64,000 nucleotides of DNA. It comes from Clusia tigrina (taxonomy: Eukaryota > Arthropoda > Insecta > Diptera > Clusiidae). Below are positions 1-12,430 of the stretch, in pieces. Numbering within the stretch: the first letter of the stretch is position 1; every line of letters starts with the position of its first letter. The DNA is taken from the NCBI GenBank assembly GCA_920105625.2, contig OV050033.1, forward strand, positions 111,995,700 through 112,059,699, read 5' to 3'. The translations under genes were made by a program, and so were the position numbers. Below the pieces are notes generated by a model, which was not told where the DNA came from, ran no database searches, and saw only the letters and a list, made by a program, of their open reading frames with translations.

Positions 1-6
1 AGATTT

Positions 7-1561
7 GAGCGATAGCTTAAATTGACAAGAGGCTGGAGTACTTTATTGTTACAAAATTTCAAGGTTTTATGTCGCTCCAGTAAAGAGTTACAAGCATTTG
101 TATGTTGCAAACTTTGATAGGTATAGGACGTACCATATAGAAGTTAGGGCCATTTGAAGTTTTATCAGTGTTTGATTTGGGACTCAAGCTTTGAGCGATA
201 GCTTAAATTGACAAGAGGCTCTAGTACTTTATTGTTACCAAATTTCAAGATTTTATGACGCTCCAGTAAAAAGTTACAAGCATTTGTATGTTGCAAACTT
301 TGATAGGTGTAGGACGTACCGTGTAGAAGTTAGGGCCATTGAAGTTTTATCAATGTTTGATTTGGGACTCAAGGGTAGAATAGATTTGAGCGATAGCTTA
401 AATTAACAAGAGGCTGGAGTACTTTATTGTTACAAAATTTCAAGGTTTTATGACGCTCCAGTAAAAAGTTACAAGCATTTGTATGTTGCAAACTTTGATA
501 GGCGTAGGAAGTACCGTTTAGAAGTTAGGGCCATTTGAAGTTTTATCAGTGTTTGATTTGGGACTCAAGGGTAGAATAGATTTGAGCGATAGCTTAAATT
601 GACAAGAGGCTGGAGTACTTTATTGTTACAAAATTTCAAGGTTTTATGACGCTCCAGTAAAAAGTTACAAGCATTTGTATGTTGCAAACTTTGATAGGTG
701 TAGGACGTACCGTATAGAAGTTAGGGCCATTTGAAGTTTTATCAGTGTTTGATTTGGGACTTAAGGGTAGCATAGCTTTGAGCGATAGCTTAATTTGACA
801 AGAGGCTCGAGTGCTTTATTGTTACAAAATTTCAAGGTTTTATGACGCTCCAGTAAAAAGTTACAAGCATATGTATGTTGCAAACTTTGATAGGTTAGGA
901 CGTACCGTATAGAAGTTAGGGCTATTTGAAGTTTTATCAGTGTTTGATTTGGGACTCAAGGGTAGCGTAGCTTTGAGCGATAGCTTAAATTGACAAGAGG
1001 CTCGAGTACTTTATTGTTACAAAATTTCAAGGTTTTATGACGCTCCAGTAAAAAGTTACAAGCATTTGTATGTTGCAAACTTTGATAGGTTAGGACGTAC
1101 CGTATAGAAGTTAGGGCTATTTGAAGTTTTATCAGTGTTTGATTTGGGACACAAGGGTAGCGTAGCTTTGAGCGATAGCTTAAATTGACAAGAGGCTCGA
1201 GTTCTTTATTGTTACAAAATTTCACGGTTTTATGACGCTCCAGTAAAAAGTTACAAGCATTTGTATGTTGCAAACTTTGATAGGTGTAGGACATACCGTA
1301 TAGAAGTTAGGGCCATTTGAAGTTTTATCAGTGTTTGATTTGGAACTCAAGGGTAGCATAGCTTTGAGCGATAACTTCAATTGACAAGAGGCTCGAGTAC
1401 TTTATTGTTACAAAATTTCAAGGTTTTATGACGCTCCAGTAAAAAGTTACAAGCATTTGTATGTTGCAAACTTTGATAGGTGTAGGACGTACCGTATAGA
1501 AGTTAGGGCCATTTGAAGTTTTATCAGTGTTTGATTTGGGACTCAAGGGTAGTATAGCTTT
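7..1561 (+). repeat. HOR-A copy 1, eight monomers, 1,555 bp
   Basis: Monomer starts are 7, 193, 388, 584, 780, 975, 1170 and 1366, giving lengths 186, 195, 196, 196, 195, 195, 196, 196. Markers: m1 has ctggag, gtcgctccagtaaagag, gtataggacgtaccatat and a 10-bp deletion at its end; m2 has ctctag, taccaaatttcaagatt, cgtgtag and ccattgaag; m3 has ctggag and ggcgtaggaagtaccgttt; m4 has ctggag and gggacttaag; m5 has taatttgac, gagtgc, catatgtatg and ggttagg; m6 has ggttagg and gggacacaag; m7 has gagttc, cacgg, gacatacc and tttggaac; m8 has gataacttcaattgac. Bases 1-6 are the tail of the preceding monomer. Copy 1 alone has aattaac at about 407 where copy 3 has aattgac. Confidence 0.93.
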
Positions 1562-2921
1562 TAGCGATAGCTTAAATTGACAAGAGGCTGGAGTACTTTA
1601 TTGTTACAAAATTTCAAGGTTTTATGTCGCTCCAGTAAAGAGTTACAAGCATTTGTATGTTGCAAACTTTGATAGGTATAGGACGTACCATATAGAAGTT
1701 AGGGCCATTTGAAGTTTTATCAGTGTTTGATTTGGGACTCAAGCTTTGAGCGATAGCTTAAATTGACAAGAGGCTCTAGTACTTTATTGTTACCAAATTT
1801 CAAGATTTTATGACGCTCCAGTAAAAAGTTAGAAGCATTTGTATGTTGCAAACTTTGATAGGTGTAGGACGTACCGTTTAGAAGTTAGGGCCATTTGAAG
1901 TTTTATCAGTGTTTGATTTGGGACTCAAGGGTAGAATAGATTTGAGCGATAGCTTAAATTGACAAGAGGCTGGAGTACTTTATTGTTACAAAATTTCAAG
2001 GTTTTATGACGCTCCAGTAAAAAGTTACAAGCATTTGTATGTAGCAAACTTTGATAGGTGTAGGACGTACCGTATAGAAGTTAGGGCCATTTGAAGTTTT
2101 ATCAGTGTTTGATTTGGGACTTAAGGGTAGCATAGCTTTGAGCGATAGCTTAATTTGACAAGAGGCTCGAGTGCTTTATTGTTACAAAATTTCAAGGTTT
2201 TATGACGCTCCAGTAAAAAGTTACAAGCATATGTATGTTGCAAACTTTGATAGGTTAGGACGTACCGTATAGAAGTTAGGGCTATTTGAAGTTTTATCAG
2301 TGTTTGATTTGGGACTCAAGGGTAGCGTAGCTTTGAGCGATAGCTTAAATTGACAAGAGGCTCGAGTACTTTATTGTTACAAAATTTCAAGGTTTTATGA
2401 CGTTCCAGTAAAAAGTTACAAGCATTTGTATGTTGCAAACTTTGATAGGTTAGGACGTACCGTATAGAAGTTAGGGCTATTTGAAGTTTTATCAGTGTTT
2501 GATTTGGGACACAAGGGTAGCGTAGCTTTGAGCGATAGCTTAAATTGACAAGAGGCTCGAGTTCTTTATTGTTACAAAATTTCACGGTTTTATGACGCTC
2601 CAGTAAAAAGTTACAAGCATTTGTATGTTGCAAACTTTGATAGGTGTAGGACATACCGTATAGAAGTTAGGGCCATTTGAAGTTTTATCAGTGTTTGATT
2701 TGGAACTCAAGGGTAGCATAGCTTTGAGCGATAACTTCAATTGACAAGAGGCTCGAGTACTTTATTGTTACAAAATTTCAAGGTTTTATGACGCTCCAGT
2801 AAAAAGTTACAAGCATTTGTATGTTGCAAACTTTGATAGGTGTAGGACGTACCGTATAGAAGTTAGGGCCATTTGAAGTTTTATCAGTGTTTGATTTGGG
2901 ACTCAAGGGTAGTATAGCTTT
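1562..2921 (+). repeat. HOR-A copy 2, contracted to seven monomers, 1,360 bp
   Basis: Same order of marked monomers as copy 1 but exactly 195 bp shorter. The missing unit is explained by the hybrid monomer at 1748-1943: its left part has the m2 markers (ctctag, taccaaatttcaagatt) and its right part the m3 markers (cgtttag, ccatttgaag). m1 begins with tttagcg instead of ttgagcg, a mark shared with the starts at 2922, 4477 and 7780. Private changes tagaagcattt (about 1830) and gtagcaaac (about 2040) are shared with copy 3 and show that copies 2 and 3 are closer to each other than to copy 1. Confidence 0.92.
1748..1943 (+). repeat. Hybrid m2/m3 monomer at an unequal-exchange point
   Basis: Up to about 1805 the monomer matches m2 of HOR-A (ctctag, then taccaaatttcaagatt). 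From about 1878 on it matches m3 (cgtttagaag, full ccatttgaag, then gtagaatagat). The switch lies in the shared stretch between these markers. Its length, 196 bp, and the 195-bp shortening of the whole HOR copy fit one in-register crossover between neighbouring monomers m2 and m3. Confidence 0.85.
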
Positions 2922-4476
2922 TAGCGATAGCTTAAATTGACAAGAGGCTGGAGTACTTTATTGTTACAAAATTTCAAGGTTTTATGTCGCTCCAGTAAAG
3001 AGTTACAAGCATTTGTATGTTGCAAACTTTGATAGGTATAGGACGTACCATATAGAAGTTAGGGCCATTTGAAGTTTTATCAGTGTTTGATTTGGGACTC
3101 AAGCTTTGAGCGATAGCTTAAATTGACAAGAGGCTCTAGTACTTTATTGTTACCAAATTTCAAGATTTTATGACGCTCCAGTAAAAAGTTAGAAGCATTT
3201 GTATGTTGCAAACTTTGATAGGTGTAGGACGTACCGTGTAGAAGTTAGGGCCATTGAAGTTTTATCAATGTTTGATTTGGGACTCAAGGGTAGAATAGAT
3301 TTGAGCGATAGCTTAAATTGACAAGAGGCTGGAGTACTTTATTGTTACAAAATTTCAAGGTTTTATGACGCTCCAGTAAAAAGTTACAAGCATTTGTATG
3401 TTGCAAACTTTGATAGGCGTAGGAAGTACCGTTTAGAAGTTAGGGCCATTTGAAGTTTTATCAGTGTTTGATTTGGGACTCAAGGGTAGAATAGATTTGA
3501 GCGATAGCTTAAATTGACAAGAGGCTGGAGTACTTTATTGTTACAAAATTTCAAGGTTTTATGACGCTCCAGTAAAAAGTTACAAGCATTTGTATGTAGC
3601 AAACTTTGATAGGTGTAGGACGTACCGTATAGAAGTTAGGGCCATTTGAAGTTTTATCAGTGTTTGATTTGGGACTTAAGGGTAGCATAGCTTTGAGCGA
3701 TAGCTTAATTTGACAAGAGGCTCGAGTGCTTTATTGTTACAAAATTTCAAGGTTTTATGACGCTCCAGTAAAAAGTTACAAGCATATGTATGTTGCAAAC
3801 TTTGATAGGTTAGGACGTACCGTATAGAAGTTAGGGCTATTTGAAGTTTTATCAGTGTTTGATTTGGGACTCAAGGGTAGCGTAGCTTTGAGCGATAGCT
3901 TAAATTGACAAGAGGCTCGAGTACTTTATTGTTACAAAATTTCAAGGTTTTATGACGTTCCAGTAAAAAGTTACAAGCATTTGTATGTTGCAAACTTTGA
4001 TAGGTTAGGACGTACCGTATAGAAGTTAGGGCTATTTGAAGTTTTATCAGTGTTTGATTTGGGACACAAGGGTAGCGTAGCTTTGAGCGATAGCTTAAAT
4101 TGACAAGAGGCTCGAGTTCTTTATTGTTACAAAATTTCACGGTTTTATGACGCTCCAGTAAAAAGTTACAAGCATTTGTATGTTGCAAACTTTGATAGGT
4201 GTAGGACATACCGTATAGAAGTTAGGGCCATTTGAAGTTTTATCAGTGTTTGATTTGGAACTCAAGGGTAGCATAGCTTTGAGCGATAACTTCAATTGAC
4301 AAGAGGCTCGAGTACTTTATTGTTACAAAATTTCAAGGTTTTATGACGCTCCAGTAAAAAGTTACAAGCATTTGTATGTTGCAAACTTTGATAGGTGTAG
4401 GACGTACCGTATAGAAGTTAGGGCCATTTGAAGTTTTATCAGTGTTTGATTTGGGACTCAAGGGTAGTATAGCTTT
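2922..4476 (+). repeat. HOR-A copy 3, eight monomers, 1,555 bp
   Basis: Full-length copy with m1 to m8 in order and the same 1,555-bp length as copy 1. It shares tagaagcattt, gtagcaaac and gacgttcc (in m6) with copy 2, and has the separate m2 and m3 of copy 1 (ccattgaag with tatcaatg, then ggcgtaggaagtaccgttt). The next start with the tttagcg mark is at 4477, exactly one period later. Confidence 0.93.
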
Positions 4477-7400
4477 TAGCGATAGCTTAAATTGACAAGA
4501 GGCTGGAGTACTTTATTGTTACAAAATTTCAAGGTTTTATGTCGCTCCAGTAAAGAGTTACAAGCATTTGTATGTTGCAAACTTTGATAGGTATAGGACG
4601 TACCATATAGAAGTTAGGGCCATTTGAAGTTTTATCAGTGTTTGATTTGGGACTCAAGCTTTGAGCGATAGCTTAAATTGACAAGAGGCTCTAGTACTTT
4701 ATTGTTACCAAATTTCAAGATTTTATGACGCTCCAGTAAAAAGTTAGAAGCATTTGTATGTTGGAAACTTTGATAGGTGTAGGACGTACCGTGTAGAAGT
4801 TAGGGCCATTGAAGTTTTATCAATGTTTGATTTGGGACTCAAGGGTAGAATAGATTTGAGCGATAGCTTAAATTGACAAGAGGCTGGAGTACTTTATTGT
4901 TACAAAATTTCAAGGTTTTATGACGCTCCAGTAAAAAGTTACAAGCATTTGTATGTTGCAAACTTTGATAGGCGTAGGAAGTACCGTTTAGAAGTTAGGG
5001 CCATTTGAAGTTTTATCAGTGTTTGATTTGGGACTCAAGGGTAGAATAGATTTGAGCGATAGTTTAAATTGACAAGAGGCTGGAGTACTTTATTGTTACA
5101 AAATTTCAAGGTTTTATGACGCTCCAGTAAAAAGTTACAAGCATTTGTATGTTGCAAACTTTGATAGGTGTAGGACGTACCGTATAGAAGTAAGGGCCAT
5201 TTGAAGTTTTATCAGTTTTTGATTTGGGACGTAAGGGTAGCATAGCTTTGAGCGATAGCTTAAATTGATACTTTATTGTTACAAAATTTCAAGGTTTTAT
5301 GACGCTCCAGTAAAAAGTTACAAGCATTTGTATATTGCAAAGTTTGATAGGTGTAGGACGTACCGTATAGAAGTTAGGGCCATTTGAAGTTTTATCAGTG
5401 TTTGATTTGGGACGTGAAGGTAGCATAGCTTTGAGCGATAACTTAAATTGACAAGAGGCTCGAGTACTTTATTGTTACAAAATTTCAAGGTTTTATGACG
5501 CTCCAGTAAAAAGTTACTAGCATTTGTATGTTGCAAACTTTGATAGGTGTAGGATGCACCGTTTAGAAGTTAGGGCCATTTGAAGTTAAATCAGTGTTTG
5601 ATTTGGGACTCAAGGGTAGCATAGCTTTAAGCGATAGCTTAAATTGACAAGAGGCTCGAGTACTTTATTGTTACAAAATTTCAAGGTTTTATGACGTTCC
5701 AGTAAAAAGTTACAAGCATTTGTATGTTGCAAACTTTGATAGGTTAGGACGTACCGTATAGAAGTTAGGGCTATTTGAAGTTTTATCAGTGTTTGATTTG
5801 GGACTCAAGGGTAGCGTAGCTTTGAGCGATAGCTTAAATTGACAAGAGGCTCGAGTTCTTTATTGTTACAAAATTTCACGGTTTTATGACGCTCCAGTAA
5901 AAAGTTACAAGCATTTGTATGTTGCAAACTTTGATAGGTGTAGGACATACCGTATAGAAGTTAGGGCCATTTGAAGTTTTATCAGTGTTTGATTTGGAAC
6001 TCAAGGGTAGCATAGCTTTGAGCGATAACTTCAATTGACAAGAGGCTCGAGTACTTTATTGTTACAAAATTTCAAGGTTTTATGACGCTCCAGTAAAAAG
6101 TTACAAGCATTTGTATGTTGCAAACTTTGATAGGCGTAGGAAGTACCGTTTAGAAGTTAGGGCCATTTGAAGTTAAATCAGTGTTTGATTTGGGACTCAA
6201 GGGTAGCATAGCTTTAAGCGATAGCTTAAATTGACAAGAGGCTCGAGTACTTTATTGTTACAAAATTTCAAGGTTTTATGACGTTCCAGTAAAAAGTTAC
6301 AAGCATTTGTATGTTGCAAACTTTGATAGGTTAGGACGTACCGTATAGAAGTTAGGGCTATTTGAAGTTTTATCAGTGTTTGATTTGGGACTCAAGGGTA
6401 GCGTAGCTTTGAGCGATAGCTTAAATTGACAAGAGGCTCGAGTTCTTTATTGTTACAAAATTTCACGGTTTTATGACGCTCCAGTAAAAAGTTACAAGCA
6501 TTTGTATGTTGCAAACTTTGATAGGTGTAGGACATACCGTATAGAAGTTAGGGCCATTTGAAGTTTTATCAGTGTTTGATTTGGAACTCAAGGGTAGCAT
6601 AGCTTTGAGCGATAACTTCAATTGACAAGAGGCTGGAGTACTTTATTGTTACAAAATTTCAAGGTTTTATGACGCTCCAGTAAAAAGTTACAAGCATTTG
6701 TATGTTGCAAACTTTGATAGGCGTAGGAAGTACCGTTTAGAAGTTAGGGCCATTTGAAGTTTTATCAGTGTTTGATTTGGGACTCAAGGGTAGAATAGAT
6801 TTGAGCGATAGCTTAAATTGACAAGAGGCTGGAGTACTTTATTGTTACAAAATTTCAAGGTTTTATGACGCTCCAGTAAAAAGTTACAAGCATTTGTATG
6901 TTGCAAACTTTGATAGGTGTAGGACGTACCGTATAGAAGTTAGGGCCATTTGAAGTTTTATCAGTGTTTGATTTGGGACTTAAGGGTAGCATAGCTTTGA
7001 GCGATAGCTTAATTTGACAAGAGGCTCGAGTGCTTTATTGTTACAAAATTTCAAGGTTTTATGACGCTCCAGTAAAAAGTTACAAGCATATGTATGTTGC
7101 AAACTTTGATAGGTTAGGACGTACCGTATAGAAGTTAGGGCTATTTGAAGTTTAGCAGTGTTTGATTTGGGACTCAAGGGTAGCGTAGCTTTGAGCGATA
7201 GCTTAAATTGACAAGAGGCTCGAGTACTTTATTGTTACAAAATTTCAAGGTTTTATGACGTTCCAGTAAAAAGTTACAAGCATTTGTATGTTGCAAACTT
7301 TGATAGGTTAGGACGTACCGTATAGAAGTTAGGGCTATTTGAAGTTTTATCAGTGTTTGATTTGGGACTCAAGGGTAGCGTAGCTTTGAGCGATAGCTTA

Positions 7401-7779
7401 AATTGACAAGAGGCTCGAGTTCTTTATTGTTACAAAATTTCACGGTTTTATGACGCTCCAGTAAAAAGTTACAAGCATTTGTATGTTGCAAACTTTGATA
7501 GGTGTAGGACATACCGTATAGAAGTTAGGGCCATTTGAAGTTTTATCAGTGTTTGATTTGGAACTCAAGGGTAGCATAGCTTTGAGCGATAACTTCAATT
7601 GACAAGAGGCTCGAGTACTTTATTGTTACAAAATTTCAAGGTTTTATGACGCTCCAGTAAAAAGTTACAAGCATTTGTATGTTGCAAACTTTGATAGGTG
7701 TAGGACGTACCGTATAGAAGTTAGGGCCATTTGAAGTTTTATCAGTGTTTGATTTGGGACTCAAGGGTAGTATAGCTTT
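4477..7779 (+). repeat. Segmental duplication L, copy 1 (3,303 bp)
   Basis: Starts with HOR-A m1 to m4 (4477 to about 5240), then leaves the HOR-A order. It runs into a 13-bp-deletion monomer (junction at 5268), a gacgtgaagg monomer, a gatgcacc monomer and two rounds of a cassette with ttaaatcagtg, ctttaagcg, ggttagg, cacgg and gataacttcaattgac. It then picks up HOR-A-like m3, m4, m5, m6, m7 and m8 before the next m1 at 7780. Marker pairs 4477/7780, 5268/8571 and 6129/9432 all give an offset of 3,303 bp. Confidence 0.9.
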
Positions 7780-10382
7780 TAGCGATAGCTTAAATTGACA
7801 AGAGGCTGGAGTACTTTATTGTTACAAAATTTCAAGGTTTTATGTCGCTCCAGTAAAGAGTTACAAGCATTTGTATGTTGCAAACTTTGATAGGTATAGG
7901 ACGTACCATATAGAAGTTAGGGCCATTTGAAGTTTTATCAGTGTTTGATTTGGGACTCAAGCTTTGAGCGATAGCTTAAATTGACAAGAGGCTCTAGTAC
8001 TTTATTGTTACCAAATTTCAAGATTTTATGACGCTCCAGTAAAAAGTTACAAGCATTTGTATGTTGCAAACTTTGATAGGTGTAGGACGTACCGTGTAGA
8101 AGTTAGGGCCATTGAAGTTTTATCAATGTTTGATTTGGGACTCAAGGGTAGAATAGATTTGAGCGATAGCTTAAATTGACAAGAGGCTGGAGTACTTTAT
8201 TGTTACAAAATTTCAAGGTTTTATGACGCTCCAGTAAAAAGTTACAAGCATTTGTATGTTGCAAACTTTGATAGGCGTAGGAAGTACCGTTTAGAAGTTA
8301 GGGCCATTTGAAGTTTTATCAGTGTTTGATTTGGGACTCAAGGGTAGAATAGATTTGAGCGATAGCTTAAATTGACAAGAGGCTGGAGTACTTTATTGTT
8401 ACAAAATTTCAAGGTTTTATGACGCTCCAGTAAAAAGTTACAAGCATTTGTATGTTGCAAACTTTGATAGGTGTAGGACGTACCGTATAGAAGTAAGGGC
8501 CATTTGAAGTTTTATCAGTTTTTGATTTGGGACGTAAGGGTAGCATAGCTTTGAGCGATAGCTTAAATTGATACTTTATTGTTACAAAATTTCAAGGTTT
8601 TATGACGCTCCAGTAAAAAGTTACAAGCATTTGTATATTGCAAAGTTTGATAGGTGTAGGACGTACCGTATAGAAGTTAGGGCCATTTGAAGTTTTATCA
8701 GTGTTTGATTTGGGACGTGAAGGTAGCATAGCTTTGAGCGATAACTTAAATTGACAAGAGGCTCGAGTACTTTATTGTTACAAAATTTCAAGGTTTTATG
8801 ACGCTCCAGTAAAAAGTTACTAGCATTTGTATGTTGCAAACTTTGATAGGTGTAGGATGCACCGTTTAGAAGTTAGGGCCATTTGAAGTTAAATCAGTGT
8901 TTGATTTGGGACTCAAGGGTAGCATAGCTTTAAGCGATAGCTTAAATTGACAAGAGGCTCGAGTACTTTATTGTTACAAAATTTCAAGGTTTTATGACGT
9001 TCCAGTAAAAAGTTACAAGCATTTGTATGTTGCAAACTTTGATAGGTTAGGACGTACCGTATAGAAGTTAGGGCTATTTGAAGTTTTATCAGTGTTTGAT
9101 TTGGGACTCAAGGGTAGCGTAGCTTTGAGCGATAGCTTAAATTGACAAGAGGCTCGAGTTCTTTATTGTTACAAAATTTCACGGTTTTATGACGCTCCAG
9201 TAAAAAGTTACAAGCATTTGTATGTTGCAAACTTTGATAGGTGTAGGACATACCGTATAGAAGTTAGGGCCATTTGAAGTTTTATCAGTGTTTGATTTGG
9301 AACTCAAGGGTAGCATAGCTTTGAGCGATAACTTCAATTGACAAGAGGCTCGAGTACTTTATTGTTACAAAATTTCAAGGTTTTATGACGCTCCAGTAAA
9401 AAGTTACAAGCATTTGTATGTTGCAAACTTTGATAGGCGTAGGAAGTACCGTTTAGAAGTTAGGGCCATTTGAAGTTAAATCAGTGTTTGATTTGGGACT
9501 CAAGGGTAGCATAGCTTTAAGCGATAGCTTAAATTGACAAGAGGCTCGAGTACTTTATTGTTACAAAATTTCAAGGTTTTATGACGTTCCAGTAAAAAGT
9601 TACAAGCATTTGTATGTTGCAAACTTTGATAGGTTAGGACGTACCGTATAGAAGTTAGGGCTATTTGAAGTTTTATCAGTGTTTGATTTGGGACTCAAGG
9701 GTAGCGTAGCTTTGAGCGATAGCTTAAATTGACAAGAGGCTCGAGTTCTTTATTGTTACAAAATTTCACGGTTTTATGACGCTCCAGTAAAAAGTTACAA
9801 GCATTTGTATGTTGCAAACTTTGATAGGTGTAGGACATACCGTATAGAAGTTAGGGCCATTTGAAGTTTTATCAGTGTTTGATTTGGAACTCAAGGGTAG
9901 CATAGCTTTGAGCGATAACTTCAATTGACAAGAGGCTCGAGTACTTTATTGTTACAAAATTTCAAGGTTTTATGACGCTCCAGTAAAAAGTTACAAGCAT
10001 TTGTATGTTGCAAACTTTGATAGGCGTAGGAAGTACCGTTTAGAAGTTAGGGCCATTTGAAGTTTTATCAGTGTTTGATTTGGGACTCAAGGGTAGAATA
10101 GATTTGAGCGATAGCTTAAATTGACAAGAGGCTGGAGTACTTTATTGTTACAAAATTTCAAGGTTTTATGACGCTCCAGTAAAAAGTTACAAGCATTTGT
10201 ATGTTGCAAACTTTGATAGGTGTAGGACGTACCGTATAGAAGTTAGGGCCATTTGAAGTTTTATCAGTGTTTGATTTGGGACTTAAGGGTAGCATAGCTT
10301 TGAGCGATAGCTTAATTTGACAAGAGGCTCGAGTACTTTATTGTTACAAAATTTCAAGGTTTTATGACGCTCCAGTAAAAAG
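7780..10382 (+). repeat. Segmental duplication L, copy 2 (about 2.6 kb retained)
   Basis: Follows copy 1 at a constant 3,303-bp offset, including the m1-m2 pair, the 13-bp-deletion monomer (junction 8571) and the ttaaatcagtg cassettes. Small differences are ctcgag in place of ctggag at about 9930 and gagtac in place of gagtgc at about 10330. Agreement stops near 10383. There a monomer that begins like m5 (taatttgac, catatgtatg) continues as a ggcgtaggaag/ttaaatcagtg monomer, so the right end of the duplication is an exchange point. Confidence 0.88.
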
Positions 10383-11344
10383 TTACAAGCATATGTATGG
10401 TGCAAACTTTGATAGGCGTAGGAAGTACCGTTTAGAAGTTAGGGCCATTTGAAGTTAAATCAGTGTTTGATTTGGGACTCAAGGGTAGCATAGCTTTAAG
10501 CGATAGCTTAAATTGTCAAGAGGCTCGAGTACTTTATTGTTACAAAATTTCAAGGTTTTATGACGTTCCAGTAAAAAGTTACAAGCATTTGTATGTTGCA
10601 AACTTTGATAGGTTAGGACGTACCGTATAGAAGTTAGGGCTATTTGAAGTTTTATCAGTGTTTGATTTGGGACTCAAGGGTAGCGTAGCTTTGAGCGATA
10701 GCTTAAATTGACAAGAGGCTCGAGTTCTTTATTGTTACAAAATTTCACGGTTTTATGACGCTCCAGTAAAAAGTTACAAGCATTTGTATGTTGCAAACTT
10801 TGATAGGTGTAGGACATACCGTATAGAAGTTAGGGCCATTTGAAGTTTTATCAGTGTTTGATTTGGAACTCAAGGGTAGCATAGCTTTGAGCGATAACTT
10901 CAATTGACAAGATGCTCGAGTACTTTATTGTTACAAAATTTCAAGGTTTTATGACGCTCCAGTAAAAAGTTACAAGCATTTGTATGTTGCAAACTTTGAT
11001 AGGTGTAGGACGTACCGTATAGAAGTAAGGGCCATTTGAAGTTTTATCAGTGTTTGATTTGGGACGTAAGGGTAGCATAGCTTTGAGCGATAGCTTAAAT
11101 TGATACTTTATTGTTACAAAATTTCAAGGTTTTATGACGCTCCAGTAAAAAGTTACAAGCATTTGTATATTGCAAAGTTTGATAGGTGTAGGACGTACCG
11201 TATAGAAGTTAGGGCCATTTGAAGTTTTATCAGTGTTTGATTTGGGACGTGAAGGTAGCATAGCTTTGAGCGATAACTTAAATTGACAAGAGGCTCGAGT
11301 ACTTTATTGTTACAAAATTTCAAGGTTTTATGACGCTCCAGTAA
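10383..11344 (+). repeat. Transition zone with 979-bp and 575-bp local repeats
   Basis: The ggcgtaggaag/ttaaatcagtg cassette seen at 9432 returns at 10411, an offset of 979 bp (five monomers). Further on, the gtaagggcc to gacgtaag to 13-bp-deletion series is repeated with junctions at 11103 and 11678, an offset of 575 bp. That equals three 196-bp monomers minus 13. The 575-bp similarity runs roughly 10910-11250 against 11485-11825. Ordinary satellite otherwise. Confidence 0.8.
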
Positions 11345-12430
11345 AAAGTTACTAGCATTTGTATGTTGCAAACTTTGATAGGTGTAGGATGCACCGTATA
11401 GAAGTTAGGGCCATTTGAAGTTTTATCAGTTTTGGATTTGGGACTCAAGGGTAGCATAGCTTTGAGCGATAGCTTAAATTGACAAGAGGCTCGAGTACTT
11501 TATTGTTACAAAATTTCAAGGTTTTATGACGCTCCAGTAAAAAGTTACAAGCATTTGTATGTTGCAAACTTTGATAGGTGTAGGACGTACCGTATAGAAG
11601 TAAGGGCCATTTGAAGTTTTATCAGTGTTTGATTTGGGACGTAAGGGTAGCATAGCTTTGAGCGATAGCTTAAATTGATACTTTATTGTTACAAAATTTC
11701 AAGGTTTTATGACGCTCCAGTAAAAAGTTACAAGCATTTGTATATTGCAAAGTTTGATAGGTGTAGGACGTACCGTATAGAAGTTAGGGCCATTTGAAGT
11801 TTTATCAGTGTTTGATTTGGGACTCAAGGGTAGCATAGCTTTGAGCGATAACTTCAATTGACAAGTGGCTCGAGTACTTTATTGTTACAAAATTTCAAGG
11901 TTTTATGACGCTCCAGTAAAAAGTTACAAGCATATGTATGTTGCAAACTTTGATAGGCGTAGGAAGTACCGTTTAGAAGTTAGGGCCATTTGAAGTTAAA
12001 TCAGTGTTTGATTTGGGACTCAAGGGTAGCGTAGCTTTGAGCGATAGCTTAAATTGACAAGAGGCTCGAGTTCTTTATTGTTACAAAATTTCACGGTTTT
12101 ATGACGCTCCAGTAAAAAGTTACAAGCATTTGTATGTTGCAAACTTTGATAGGTGTAGGACATACCGTATAGAAGTTAGGGCCATTTGAAGTTTTATCAG
12201 TGTTTGATTTGGAACTCAAGGGTAGCATAGCTTTGAGCGATAACTTCAATTGACAAGAGGCTCGAGTACTTTATTGTTACAAAATTTCAAGGTTTTATGA
12301 CGCTCCAGTAAAAAGTTACAAGCATTTGTATGTTGCAAACTTTGATAGGCGTAGGAAGTACCGTTTAGAAGTTAGGGCCATTTGAAGTTTTATCAGTGTT
12401 TGATTTGGGACTCAAGGGTAGAATAGATTT
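11345..12430 (+). repeat. Block D, copy 1
   Basis: Marked by actagcattt, ggatgcaccg (11388), cagttttgga, a 13-bp-deletion monomer (11678) and acaagtggctcgag (11861). The same series begins again at 15423 with an offset of 4,078 bp (11388/15466, 11678/15756, 11861/15939). Copy 1 lacks one monomer that copy 2 has after ttaaatcagtg (about 12000): here that monomer's left part runs straight into gtagcgtagc. Confidence 0.85.
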
